A DNA stretch of 64,000 bases from Doris montereyensis. Its lineage: Eukaryota; Mollusca; Gastropoda; Nudibranchia; Dorididae. Below are positions 37,601-49,869 of the stretch, piece after piece. The translations under genes and the position numbers were made by a program. The DNA lies in the NCBI GenBank assembly GCA_037039925.1, contig JAXRKP010001145.1, forward strand, positions 88,501 to 152,500. The letters run 5' to 3'. Positions within the stretch are counted from its first letter, which is position 1; each line of letters starts with the position of its first letter. The notes under the pieces were generated by a model. That model had not been told where the DNA came from, made no database searches, and saw only the letters and a program-made list of their open reading frames with translations.

Positions 37601-40600
37601 AAATATAGTGTAGTAATGGTAGCTTAAATATAGTGTAGTAATGGTAGCTTAAATATAATGTAGTAATGGTAGCTTAAAAATATAATGTACCTAGGGATAG
37701 TGTAGTAATGGTAGCTTAAATAATATAATGGTAGCTAATGGTACTTTAAATATAGTGTAGTAATGGTAGCTTAAATATAGTGTAGTAATGGTAGCTTAAA
37801 TATAGTGTAGTAATGGTACTGTAGTAATGGTACCTTAAATATAGTGTAGTAATGGTAGCTTAAATATAGTGTAATAATGGTAGCTTAAATATAGTGTAGT
37901 AGTGGTAGCTTAAATATAGTGTAGTAATAATGGTACCTTAAATATAGTGTAGTAATGGTAGCTTAAATATAGTGTAGTAGTGGTAGCTTAAATATAGTGT
38001 AGTAGTGGTAGTAATATAGTGTAGTAGTGGTAGCTTAAATATAGTGTAGTAATGGTAGCTTAAATATAGTGTAGTAATGGTAGCTTAAATATAGTGTAGT
38101 AGTGGTAGCTTAAATATAGTGTAGTAGTGGTAGCTTAAACTTAAATATAGTGTAGTAGTGGTAGCTTAAATATAGTGTAGTAGTGGTAGTAGTGGTAGCT
38201 TAAATATTGATATGTAGAGGTAGTTAAAGCGGTTGGCTGCTCCTATCATATGCTCTTGTTTTTACCAAGTTTTTACAAGTTATTCTTCTTGGATTTTAAC
38301 GAAATTTATACCAACTGGTTCCTTTACCACTTGTGCTTCATATTATGCTTTCAATTTTTGATTTTTCGTCTTTTTTAAGAGGATTTAATCATCACATTTT
38401 ACAGTGTTTGTTTTTTCCAAATGGTTTCTTAAAGGTAAGTACTAGGCTTTAGCTTCTTTGTCGTCCATGTGAACACTTTTCTATTGATCTTCGTGAATTG
38501 TGTTTCGTCAATCGCCATGGTCAGTGATGTGTCAGTCCGTCATGCTCTGGCAATTACATACAAGCCAAGCCAACTGATAGCACTGCGTTCATACTCACTA
38601 AGATTTAATAATCAGACGTCAATTCTAGACGCATTGAAGAAACACCATATTTTTTATAAAACACATAGGTAGACACACAGAAGGGGAACATGGGCGGCAG
38701 ATCAGATATCAAACGTGTCACAACCAATTGGTCAAACCATTGTCACCATACCGACAACAATAGCTGACTCATTTTTCGCACACCCCCTAAAATAGAGGAC
38801 AAACACTACCAGCCGACCGTACACAAATTGATCTTAAAACGTCAGCTAACACCAATGTAAACAACAAAATATCGAAGATTCGAATTTACACCAACGCCCA
38901 GTCATGCCGTAATAAAACATCTGAATTGAGCGATATCGTCACAGAGTAAGACTACGACATCATGTTCCTCACGGAAACTTGGCTTCACGTCCAGGGTGAT
39001 GAACCAATCATTCATCAACTTACACCTCCTGGATACGAGTTCCGATCCTTCCTAGAAAAAAACAAAAGAGGAGGGGGAATTGGTGTACTGTTCAAAAAGA
39101 ACATTGGCTCATTTATCCGAATTAGATTGTCTTCCAAAATTACAACACATTTGAACATGTGACAATGTCCATAAATACACGGAAGAATTCATCAAATTAC
39201 GTGTATTTATAGGCCACCACCGAACCGGAAAAATATGTTTACAACTGCAGATTTTCTTAATGAATTTGATGAATATTTATGATCAGAAATTTCTCATGGA
39301 AAGGACACCATGCTCATTGGAGACTTTAACCTCCACTTTAATTCAAATAACCCAGACACCAAAATAATGAATGATATACTTGAAAATAATGAAATGATCC
39401 AACACGTGACATCACCAACACACCGTATGGGCCACATTCTGGATTGAGTGATAACTTCTAAAAGTTTTCCTATTCACCTGCCCATATCAAATATGGACAA
39501 ATTAATATCAGACCACACTGTCCTTCATTTCGTCGTGGGTCTTCCAAATGTTCAAAAACATGTCAAGTCAGTCACATCAAGAGACTTTAAGAAAGTGAAC
39601 GTAGCTGAGAAAGGACTTTGCCCAATGCGTCTCAGGTACGAACAGCAACCTGCCAGCCGCGACAATTCTGCACCAACTTTGAGAAGTCATCGATCTCCAT
39701 GCTCCTGAATCCACCCGAAGAGTCATTGAGAGGAAACCGTCGCCCTGGTTTAACGAGGAGCTGAAGGAAGCCAAGAAATGTAGGAGACGAGCAGAAAGAA
39801 AATGGCTCAAGTCAGGAACCAATATCGATAAGGAAATATATGAGTCAAAAGAACTCTGTTAACCAACTCTCTAGCATAGCCAAACAAACATTTTTTTCTG
39901 ACAAATTCAAAAACAAATTCAAAAAGGCTCATAGTTCCAAAGATTTCTTTAGACTTTTGAATGAACTTAGGAAAAAGTACTTTTAAATCCATTGCCAAAT
40001 AATGTATCAGAAGAAGAGCTTCCCGACACCTTTGGTAAATTTTTCTGTGAAAAAATAGAAAAAATTAGAAACGATTTTAGCAATGGTAACAACGCTGAGC
40101 ATTCCACTTTGGGAGGGAACTTAACCTATTCAAAGAAGCTTCTGTTGATGAAATCCATAAAATGATTTTGTCTTCCTCTACTAAATCATGTGAATTAGAT
40201 CATGTTCCAACTAATGTATTGAAGTATGCCTGCATGAAATACTTCCTGCCATTGTCAATATCATTAATATGTCTTTGACCACAGGAACTGTACCAGACAT
40301 TTTTAAAGTCGCCATTGTCAAACCTCTATTAAAAAAGTCAAATCTTGATCCAAATATCCTCAAAAATTTCAGGCCAGTTTCTAATCTACCATTTATATCC
40401 AAAAATCCTTGAAAAGATAGTCTTAAAACAGATAATGAGACATCTTGAGATCAATGGCCTCCAGGAGGTTTTTCAGTCAGCCTATAAGGCAAACCACAGC
40501 ACAGAGACTGCTCTTGTGGTGTCATTAATGACCTTCTGGACACTGTTGACAAAGGTTCCCTATCGATCTTGAATTTACTCGATTTATCAGCTGCTTTACG

Positions 40601-43600
40601 ACACAATTGATCATGAAATTTTGACAAAAGACTTGAAATTACATACGGAATGTCTGGTACCGTACTAAAGTGGTTAAAATCTTACCTGTCATAGAGAAAG
40701 CAAGTTATAGTCACAAACAAAAAGAAATCAAATGAATATCATCTAACCTGTGGGGTTCCTCAGGGATCAGTTCTAGGGCCTGTCCTTTTTGTCCTCTACA
40801 TCGGACCACTTTCAGAAATATGTCTTAAACACAACATTTCCTATCACTAGTATGCAGATGATACACAACTCTATGTTACCAACTTTGATAAACATTTCCC
40901 AAGTCCATCCCCTTTAATAAATGTTAGTGAAATGTGTATCATGGAAATAAAAGACTGGATGAAAGCAAATAAACTCAAGCTAAATGAAGATAAGACAGAA
41001 GTAATGATTGTTGGTAATAAAAAGAAGCTAAAAGAAGTAAAATCTCAAGATCTTAAAATGTATTTGGGTGACATAATTGTTTACACTGTTGATACACTAA
41101 AAAATTTGGGGACAATGCTTGATTGTTCACTATCCATGGACTGCCAACTAAATTATGTGTGCAAGATTATGATATTTGAATTAAAGAAAATATCTGCAAT
41201 AAGACCCTTTTTATCCCCTGAAATGACCAAGAAACTTGTTGTTGCCTTAATATTTTCCAAGTTAGATTACTGCAATGCATTACTTTTTGGCCTGCCTAAT
41301 AATAAAATTAGAAAATTGCAAATCATCCAAAATCATGCTGCAAGGCTCATTTTTCAAAAAACGCAAAGGAGAAAATGTATCCCCTCTTTTGACAGAGCTT
41401 CATTGGCTCAAAGTTGAACAAAGGATAAAATTCAAAGCATCAGTTCTGGTCTATAGATGCCTTGACGGATCAGCCCCCTCTACCTTTCCGACCTGATTTC
41501 TAAATACTCACAGCCAAGATCACTAAGATCCTCAGCAGACTCCACTCGTTTAGTTATCCCTCTAAAACGCACAAAAATGGGCGAGCGGTCCTTTTCTTCT
41601 TTCGGTCCACGTACGTGGTATTTGGCTTGATGATTGCCAATAACCACCAGAATATTACTACAGACAGATAATATATCTATTTTCAAGTTATGTAAAAAAG
41701 TTAATTGACGCACTATTTTCTATGAGCAATTTTGCTATTTGGCTGACTTGATTTTGTGTCTAAATAATATAATTTACATTTAATACCAATATGAATATTA
41801 CTATGATATGTGTGTATATATGTGTAAATGTATGTATGTGTATGTATATATATATGTATATGTTATGTATATATCCACGAACAACATGTTGATTGATGTC
41901 TCATGTAGCCTACGTATTTCTAAATCAACTAATTAGTTCTATGCCATAGTGTTTAATTGCAGTCATGTAATTCATGTAATTCTAGTCTTTGGTTTCAATG
42001 ACTTTAATCCAAATTTTTAAACATAAATATAGTATCAATGTAATCTAATTTTTAAATCATAAATGCTTAACTAGTGTTTAGTATTATTAAATTATATATT
42101 ATTTAAATATTGTAATGGTAGCTTAAATATAGTTTAATGGTACTTAAATATATGTAGCAATGGTACTAAATATAGTGTAGTATGGTACCTTAAATATAGT
42201 GTAGTGTAATTTATGGTAATGGTTTAATAATGGTAGCTTAAATATAGTGTAGTAATGGTGTAGTGTAAGCTTAAATATAGTGTTTGGAGCTTAAATCTTT
42301 TAGTGTAGTAATGGTAGCTTAAATATATGTAGTAAGCGCTCTATGTAGTGTGGTTTAATTATTAATTATATATGTAGTAATGGTAGCTTAAATAGTGTAA
42401 TAATGGTAGCTTAAATAAGTGGTAGCTTAAATATAATGTAGTAATGGTAGCTTAAATAAATATAAGTAAATATAGTAATGGTAGCTTAAATATAAATATA
42501 GTGTAGTAGTACCTAAATATAATGGTACCTAAAATAGTGTAATAATGGTAGCTTATATATAGTAGTAGTAGTAATGGTAGCTTAAATATAGTGTAATGGT
42601 AGCTTAAATATAGTGTGGTACTTAAATATAGTGTAGTAATGGTAGCTTAAATATAGTGTAGTAATGGTAGCTTAAATATAGTGTAGTAATGGTAGCTTAA
42701 AATAGTGTAGTAATGCTTAAATTTTAAATATAGTGTAGTAATGGTAGCTAAATAAATGTAGTAATGGTAGCTTAAATATAGTGTAGTAATGGTAGCTTAA
42801 ATATAGTGTAGTAATGGTAGCTTAAATATAGTGTAGTAATGGTAGCTTAAATATAGTGTAGTAATGGTAGCTTAAATATAATGTAGTAATGGTAGCTTAA
42901 ATATAGTGTAGTAATGGTAGCTTAAATATAGTGTAGTAATGGTAACTTAAATATAGTGTAGTAATGGTAGCTTAAATATAGTGTAGTAATGGTAGCTTAT
43001 AAATGGTAATAAATATATAGTAGTAATGGTAGCTTAAATATAGTGTAGTAATGGTAGCTTAAATATAGTGTAGTAATGGTAGCTTAAATATAGTGTAAGC
43101 TTAATGTAGTAATGGTAGCTTAAATATAGTGTAGTAATGGTAGCTTAAATATAATGTAGTAATGGTAGCTTAAATATAGTGTAGTAATGGTAGCTTAAAT
43201 ATAGTGTAGTAATGGTAGCTTAAATATAGTGTAGTAATGGTAGCTTAAATATAGTGTAGTAATGGTAGCTTAAATATAGTGTAGTAATAGTGTAGTAGTG
43301 GTAGCTTAAATATAGTGTAGTAATGGTAGCTTAAATATAGTGTAGTAATGGTAGCTTAAATATAGTGTAGTAATGGTATAAATATAGTAATGGTAGTGTA
43401 ACATATATATAGCTTAAATATAGTGTAGTAGTGGTAGCTTAAATATAGTGTAGTAATGGTAGCTTAAATATAGTGTAGTAATGGTAGCTTAAATATAGTG
43501 TAGTAATGGTAGCTTAAATATAGTGTAGTAATGGTAGCTTAAATATAGTGTAGTAATGGTAGCTTAAAAATAGTGTAGTAATGGTAGCTTAAATATAGTG

Positions 43601-46600
43601 TAGTAATGGTAGCTTAAATATAGTGTAGTAATGGTAACTTAAATATAGTGTAGTAATATGGTAGCTTAAAATATATAATGTAGTAATGGTAGCTTAAATA
43701 TAATGTAGTAGTGGTAGCTTAAATATAGTGTAGTAATGGTAGCTTTAAATATAGTGTAGTAATGGTAACTTAATAGTGTAAGCTTAAATATAGTGTAGTA
43801 ATGGTAGCTTATATAGTAGTAGCTTAAATATGTAGCTTAAATATAGTGTAGTAATGGTAACAATATAGTGTAGCTTAAATATAGTGTAGTATGGTTTAAA
43901 TATAATGTAGTAGCTTAAATATAGTGTAGTAATGGTAGCTTAAATATAGTGTAATAATGGTAGCTTAAATATATAGTAGTGGTGTATATAATGGTAAATA
44001 TAATGTAGTAATGGTAGCTTATATATAATGTAGTAATGGTAGCTTAAATATAATGTAGTAATGGTAGCTTAATAATGTAGTAATAGCTTAAATATAATGT
44101 AGTAATGGTAGCTTAAATATCATGCTTACTGGATACCATTGTCTTTATGTTCAACCCTGCCATCATCTCCAAGTAATAGAGTCACCTGAGAGCTGCGGAA
44201 ACCATTGTTAGCTATAGCAGAGTATCTATGGTAGCTACCCGCTGACAAGAAAGTGAGTCAGCTACAGCAGTCCATAATTCTTGACCTGAATTTTTTTAAA
44301 AGGATGAAATCATTCAGTTGACTAAAAGGCACATAGATGCGTTCACATCAGAATCTAGAGATCTGTTTGTCTCTTTTTTTTAAGACAGTCTAAGAAAATC
44401 TGAACATTTAAGAATCAACATGGTTGGTGCTGCTTTTTCTGTATTTCATATACCACAGTAGCAGTTTAAGAACACGCCTCTTGAGAGATCAAAAAATCAA
44501 GCAGACAGCAAACGTTAACTTTTAAAGAAAATATTAACTATGGCCATGATTAAATGTAACTCTTACCCAACCTGTTAATCCTGCAATAAACGTCTATCAG
44601 TTTTACAAGAGAAAGGTTAGCCTTGCAGGGGGGTGGAACTTCATGATGCCAATGGCCATCCATTTCTGTCTGACACGTATGCAACAAATTAATGAAAGTT
44701 TCCCTCCTTGGTTGGAGATGCATCTTTGATTTGATTGACGATTGCACGCTGGTTTTGGGCGACCAAAGGCTAAGGGAGTTAACCCTGACAGAAAATATCA
44801 AGGCCCGTTAGGGGGCCTCAAGGTGGCAACCCCACCATCTACCTAGGGTACAGTGGGCTAATCCCCTGCTTATCCAAAACCAAACTGATTCAAAGAAAGA
44901 AATATGATATACCCGGCTTGAATTTTCAAAGACGACTTTGAAAAGAACACGGACTGTGATTTTTGGAACATGGAATATTAGGGCAATAAATGGAATAGAG
45001 TTAGAATTAGCTGAAGAAATGGTAAAATTCAAAGTAGACATTTTGGCCATTACAGAAACAAAGAAAAAAAGGACAAGGAATAGAAAATGTAGGATCAAAT
45101 CATATTCTAATTTTCTCAGGAGTAGATGTCAAAGATAAAGCTAGAGCAGGAGTAGGCCTCCTAATGCATGAAAGGCAGGAAAAGCTACTAGACAGCTGGA
45201 ATTTTATACGCCACTGCTATTAGAGGTAAATATTAAATCAAAAGGAAGAGAAATTAAATTATTAATAGCTTATGGACCAAACGAAGATGCCATCAAAGAA
45301 AAAAGATGTCTTCGAAAACGATTTACAAATAGCTGCAGACAATCTCAAACCCAAACAGGAACTAATGCTTTAAGGAGTTTAAGCGCTCGAGCAGGCAACA
45401 ATGTAGAAACATTAGGAGGAGTAATAGGTAAAGAAGGAGAGACAATAACTTCTCCAAATGGAGAGAGATTAATAGATTTTTGCCTAAAGAATAACATGAA
45501 AATAGCCAACACTTTTTGTCCTCATAAAGATACAAATATACAAGAGTAAATGAAGACAGATGTGAAAAAGTCATTGATAGACTAGATAATAATAATAGTT
45601 AGCAGCTCCCTTTTTACAGTACAATGGATGCAAGAGTAAACAGAAGAGCTGAAATATTTAGTGATCATCACCTAGTGGTTGCCAAAATAAGATTACTGAC
45701 TGAAAAAACAAACAGAAAAGGAAAGAGAAGAAAGCTAGTAAATTCAAAATAGAAGAACTAAACAAACCAATAGTAAAACAGATATACTAATCCAGAATTT
45801 AAAAAACTATCAGTGAAAGGCAGATGGATCTGAAGGATAGCACAATAGAAGAGAAGTGACAAATATATAAAGAAATACTCTGAGTTGTACTGAAGAGGTC
45901 TGTGGTAGGAAACAAATTAAAGGAGATAGGAAAAGAACAGCATGGTGGAATGAGAATGCAAAGACTAAGATAAAAAAAAAGAAAGATGCCTGGAAGAAAT
46001 ACTCGCAAACAAAGAGGTCAGAAGATGGCTAGATTATATGAGAAAAAGAACTATCGCAAGATGGATAGATTATGTGAGTAAAAGAACTATCGCCAAAAAA
46101 GGAAGTAAGGAAAGCAAAACAGGAACAGTGGGAAGAGTTTGGACAAAGACTTCAAGAAAGCTACCAAGGAAATCAAAAGCTGTTCTGGGGGGGGGGGGGG
46201 GGAATGAAGAGCATAAGAAAGACCAGAGTATGCCCATTACGACAAGTTAAGAATGCCAAAGGAGAAATAATGAAAGAAGACAGCCAAATCATGGAAACAT
46301 GGAGAAAGTATTTTCAACAATTGCATAATCCCTCCAGAACATATGAAATACGGAGTAAAGATCAATTAGTAAGAGTAACAAGTAATCAAGAGGAGACAGC
46401 TGAAGATGTAAATATATCAATGGAAGAAATCCAAACAGCTATAAGAAAATAGAAATTAGCAAAAGCCCCAGGAGTTGATCATGTTTATCCAGAAATTATT
46501 AAAAACCAAGGGAGAGAGGCAGACAAACTACTACATGCAATATGTCAACAAGCATGGAAGTCAAAACAGGTGCCATACGACTGAAACAGGGAACAGTAGT

Positions 46601-49600
46601 ACCAATACACAAGAAAGGATCAACTATGGAATGCTCAAACTATAGAGGGATATCACTACTAAGCGTACCAGGAAAAGTATATTCAGGATACTGGAAATGA
46701 GACTGTGGAAAAGAGTAGAGGATCAGATTGAAAAACATCAGAGTGGATTTAGACCAGGAAGAAGTGTACAAGACCACATATTTACAATTAGACAAATAAT
46801 AGAAAAATTCCTTGAGAGAAACATTGACTTGCACCTGTGTTTTATTGACTAGAAAAGGCATTTGACACTGTGAGGAGGGACAAACTATGGCATTCCTTAA
46901 AGAACACAATGTAGAGCAAAATTTAATAGAAGCCATTAAAAGATTTTACAATAAACTAACATGTGCAGTGAGAGTAGCAGGAAACATCTAAAGAATTTGA
47001 TGTAGATATAGGAGTAAGATATTTAACGCAAGTCCTTTGGTGTTTATCACATTTATGGATTTAGTCGCAAAAGGCATCCTCAGAAATGAAGAAAATGAAT
47101 GTAGGTATGTGGAAGCTCAAACCAGTAAATGTATCAATGCTTTCATTTGCCCATGATTTAGTTTTGTTTGGAAAATCAGAAAGTGACCTTCAGTCAAATG
47201 TCAACATGATGAATAATGAACTAAATAAAAGAGGAATGAGAGTAAATGCAAAGAGAACCAAAACAATGATAGTAACTAGGGAAGCTAAAACACAAAATCT
47301 TAAATTGGCCAGGGAGTATTTAGAACGTTCAAAGCTACAATTACCTAAGAGTAATGATTAACTCAGAGAAGAAATCAGCCAGAGAATCTAAAAGGCAATG
47401 ACAATATATAACCAGCTAGGAAAGGCATTTGTAGGTAAACAAGAATTGTCAACAAAAACCAAAATGGCAGTATACAACACAGTTTATTGTACTATTCTCC
47501 CAAATGGCAGTGGAGCCTGGACCTTAGACAGTAGGGAATACAGTATAGCGCAGGTAGCCGAAATGAAATATCTAAAGAAGATTAGTAGGAAAACTAAAAA
47601 GAGAAAATCAGAAACACAACAATAAAGAGATCAAACCAAAGCAGATGGCATAAAAACTAAGATAGAATTTAGAAATAAATCAACTGAGATGGTTTGAGCA
47701 TGTCAACAGAATGAATGACAATAGAATAGCTAAATCAGTATACACTTACAGTGCTAAAACCCAAAATAAAAGGCCAAAAGGCAGAACTCGGAGAAAGTAA
47801 GAAGAAAATATGAAAGAGACAATAAAGTAAAATTTTTAACTGTCACGAAAGGAAACAGAAAATGTCAGGACAGGGCAGGCTGGAGAAAGATAATTTCGGC
47901 CATCTAAACCATTACACCGGAAGGTAGAATAGGAAATGATAAAGAAAGAAAGAAAATGTGACCAATGTACATAAGGGAATAATGAATTATGGGGAAATGT
48001 GGCACCTGGAATAGGTCATTTAGGTAACAATATAAAAATTGAAGTAATGGCATTTCTTTCTAGTTCCACTTCTTAGCTTTACTCACAAACCATTCCCAAG
48101 TCTGAATTCCTGTCTTTCTGTGACAAAATAGTCTTTGAAGATAACAACTGTCACCAGTTTCGTGACAAATTATCATATTTTGCCATATATTGAGACCCTC
48201 ACAAAGCTATAACCCAATGAAATAGGGTTGTCCTATACATTTACACCTCTTCGTATGCACTGTGCATGGCATGTTGAGACTTTGATTTGATTTGATTTAA
48301 TTTAGCCACATCCGCAACTAAGGTAATCTCTGAGTTTTTGGAAGGAGTTTTTAAATTTTGCCTGGACTGCCTTGTAAACAGCCAAGGGATTTTTAACATG
48401 CACAGAATGTTGTGATCTGTACACAGGATCTCCTTTTTATCGTCCATCTCCAATGGGACTAGGTGTTGATCCACTCACCTGGACTAGGGGTGGGGTGGGG
48501 GGTAGATTTTGCTTGATAAAACTCTTGGCGGGCTCGAACCCACCACCTTTTGGTTGAGAGGAGGACACCTTGCCTCTGGACTACCAAGTTCCCAATGTTG
48601 AGACTAGACAGTCAGTGACAACTGTGTTATTTCACATTATACATGTGCCTAGCCAATCTGATCGTGGAAAGAGGAGGTGTTACCCACGGCCGGGTATGGC
48701 TGAGTCGAACAATGGGAAGCAGTTAGCGGGCAGCCGGGTAGGGCCAGGCTAAACGCAGCAGACCGTCTAGCATGCAACCGTTTGGCCGGTTTAAATCTTA
48801 ATGAGTTGCCCTAAAGTAAGAATTTATTTGAGTATCAGTTTTCAAGGGTCATGAACAGCTTTATGATGGACACTCTCAAAATCTAAAGGCTCCAAGACAT
48901 GAACAAATAAATTATTAAGTAATAATTTTTCTCAAAACAGGATCAATGCTCCTTCATATCAAGAGAAATTATCGGGCATTCTGAGTAACATAAGATGTGC
49001 ATGTATCAATTAACAAGATCAAACCATTGTGGAGAAATGAAAGCACTGTGTGGAATAAGAATTAGATCTCCATACTGTTCCCATTTTTGAGGAAGTTCCC
49101 TCCAATAATACTTCTGCTGAAGAGAAAAAACAAAGTGATTATAATTAATTGCTTTGACTTTAGAAGAGAAAGTCTTTGTTTACAAAATGCACACACTTTG
49201 CTTCAGTTAAATAATTTGGAATAAAGTTTATTGATCTAATATAACAGCATTAATAATAATATTGATTTTTAAGGGAGAGCGGGCCCTGAGAGTAATATTT
49301 TTAAAGATGGAGACAAAACTGGATTCAACCTTTAACTATTGGATTCAGCATGTCAAAATTATTTTAAAAAAAGGCAGAAAATCATCTTACATATTTCGGT
49401 TGGATTTCACGTACAAATTGGTAATTTTCAAAATTTTAAGTTTTCACATAATTAATGTGAGAAAATTGAAACTTTGAACATAGACACTTTCGAAAAGGCA
49501 CTTCATGGACAAAAAAATTTTTGCTCTAAAATTTTCCAGCTTCATAGGCTGGATCTCCTCCCATTCCTCCCTGTCATGTCCGGTCTTTTCTTATGTTTCT

Positions 49601-49738
49601 TTCCTCCATTTCCTCCTCTTTTTTATTTGTTCTGGTGACTAATATTAACTTAGAGTTGTTTGTGGACTCTAGACCGTCCATGTTTCTGGCCATACACCCC
49701 TGATTCAAGCCTAAGGCACTTCTTGTGAGAGAAAGTGG

Positions 49739-49786
<48 letters not shown>

Positions 49787-49802
49787 AAACAGCAGGAGAC
49801 AA

Positions 49803-49869
<67 letters not shown>

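Noticed and set aside
38962..41417. Host genes from the ORFs at 38962, 40345, 40932 and 44938-47625
   Set aside because: They carry endonuclease and reverse transcriptase motifs of non-LTR retrotransposons and are frameshifted.
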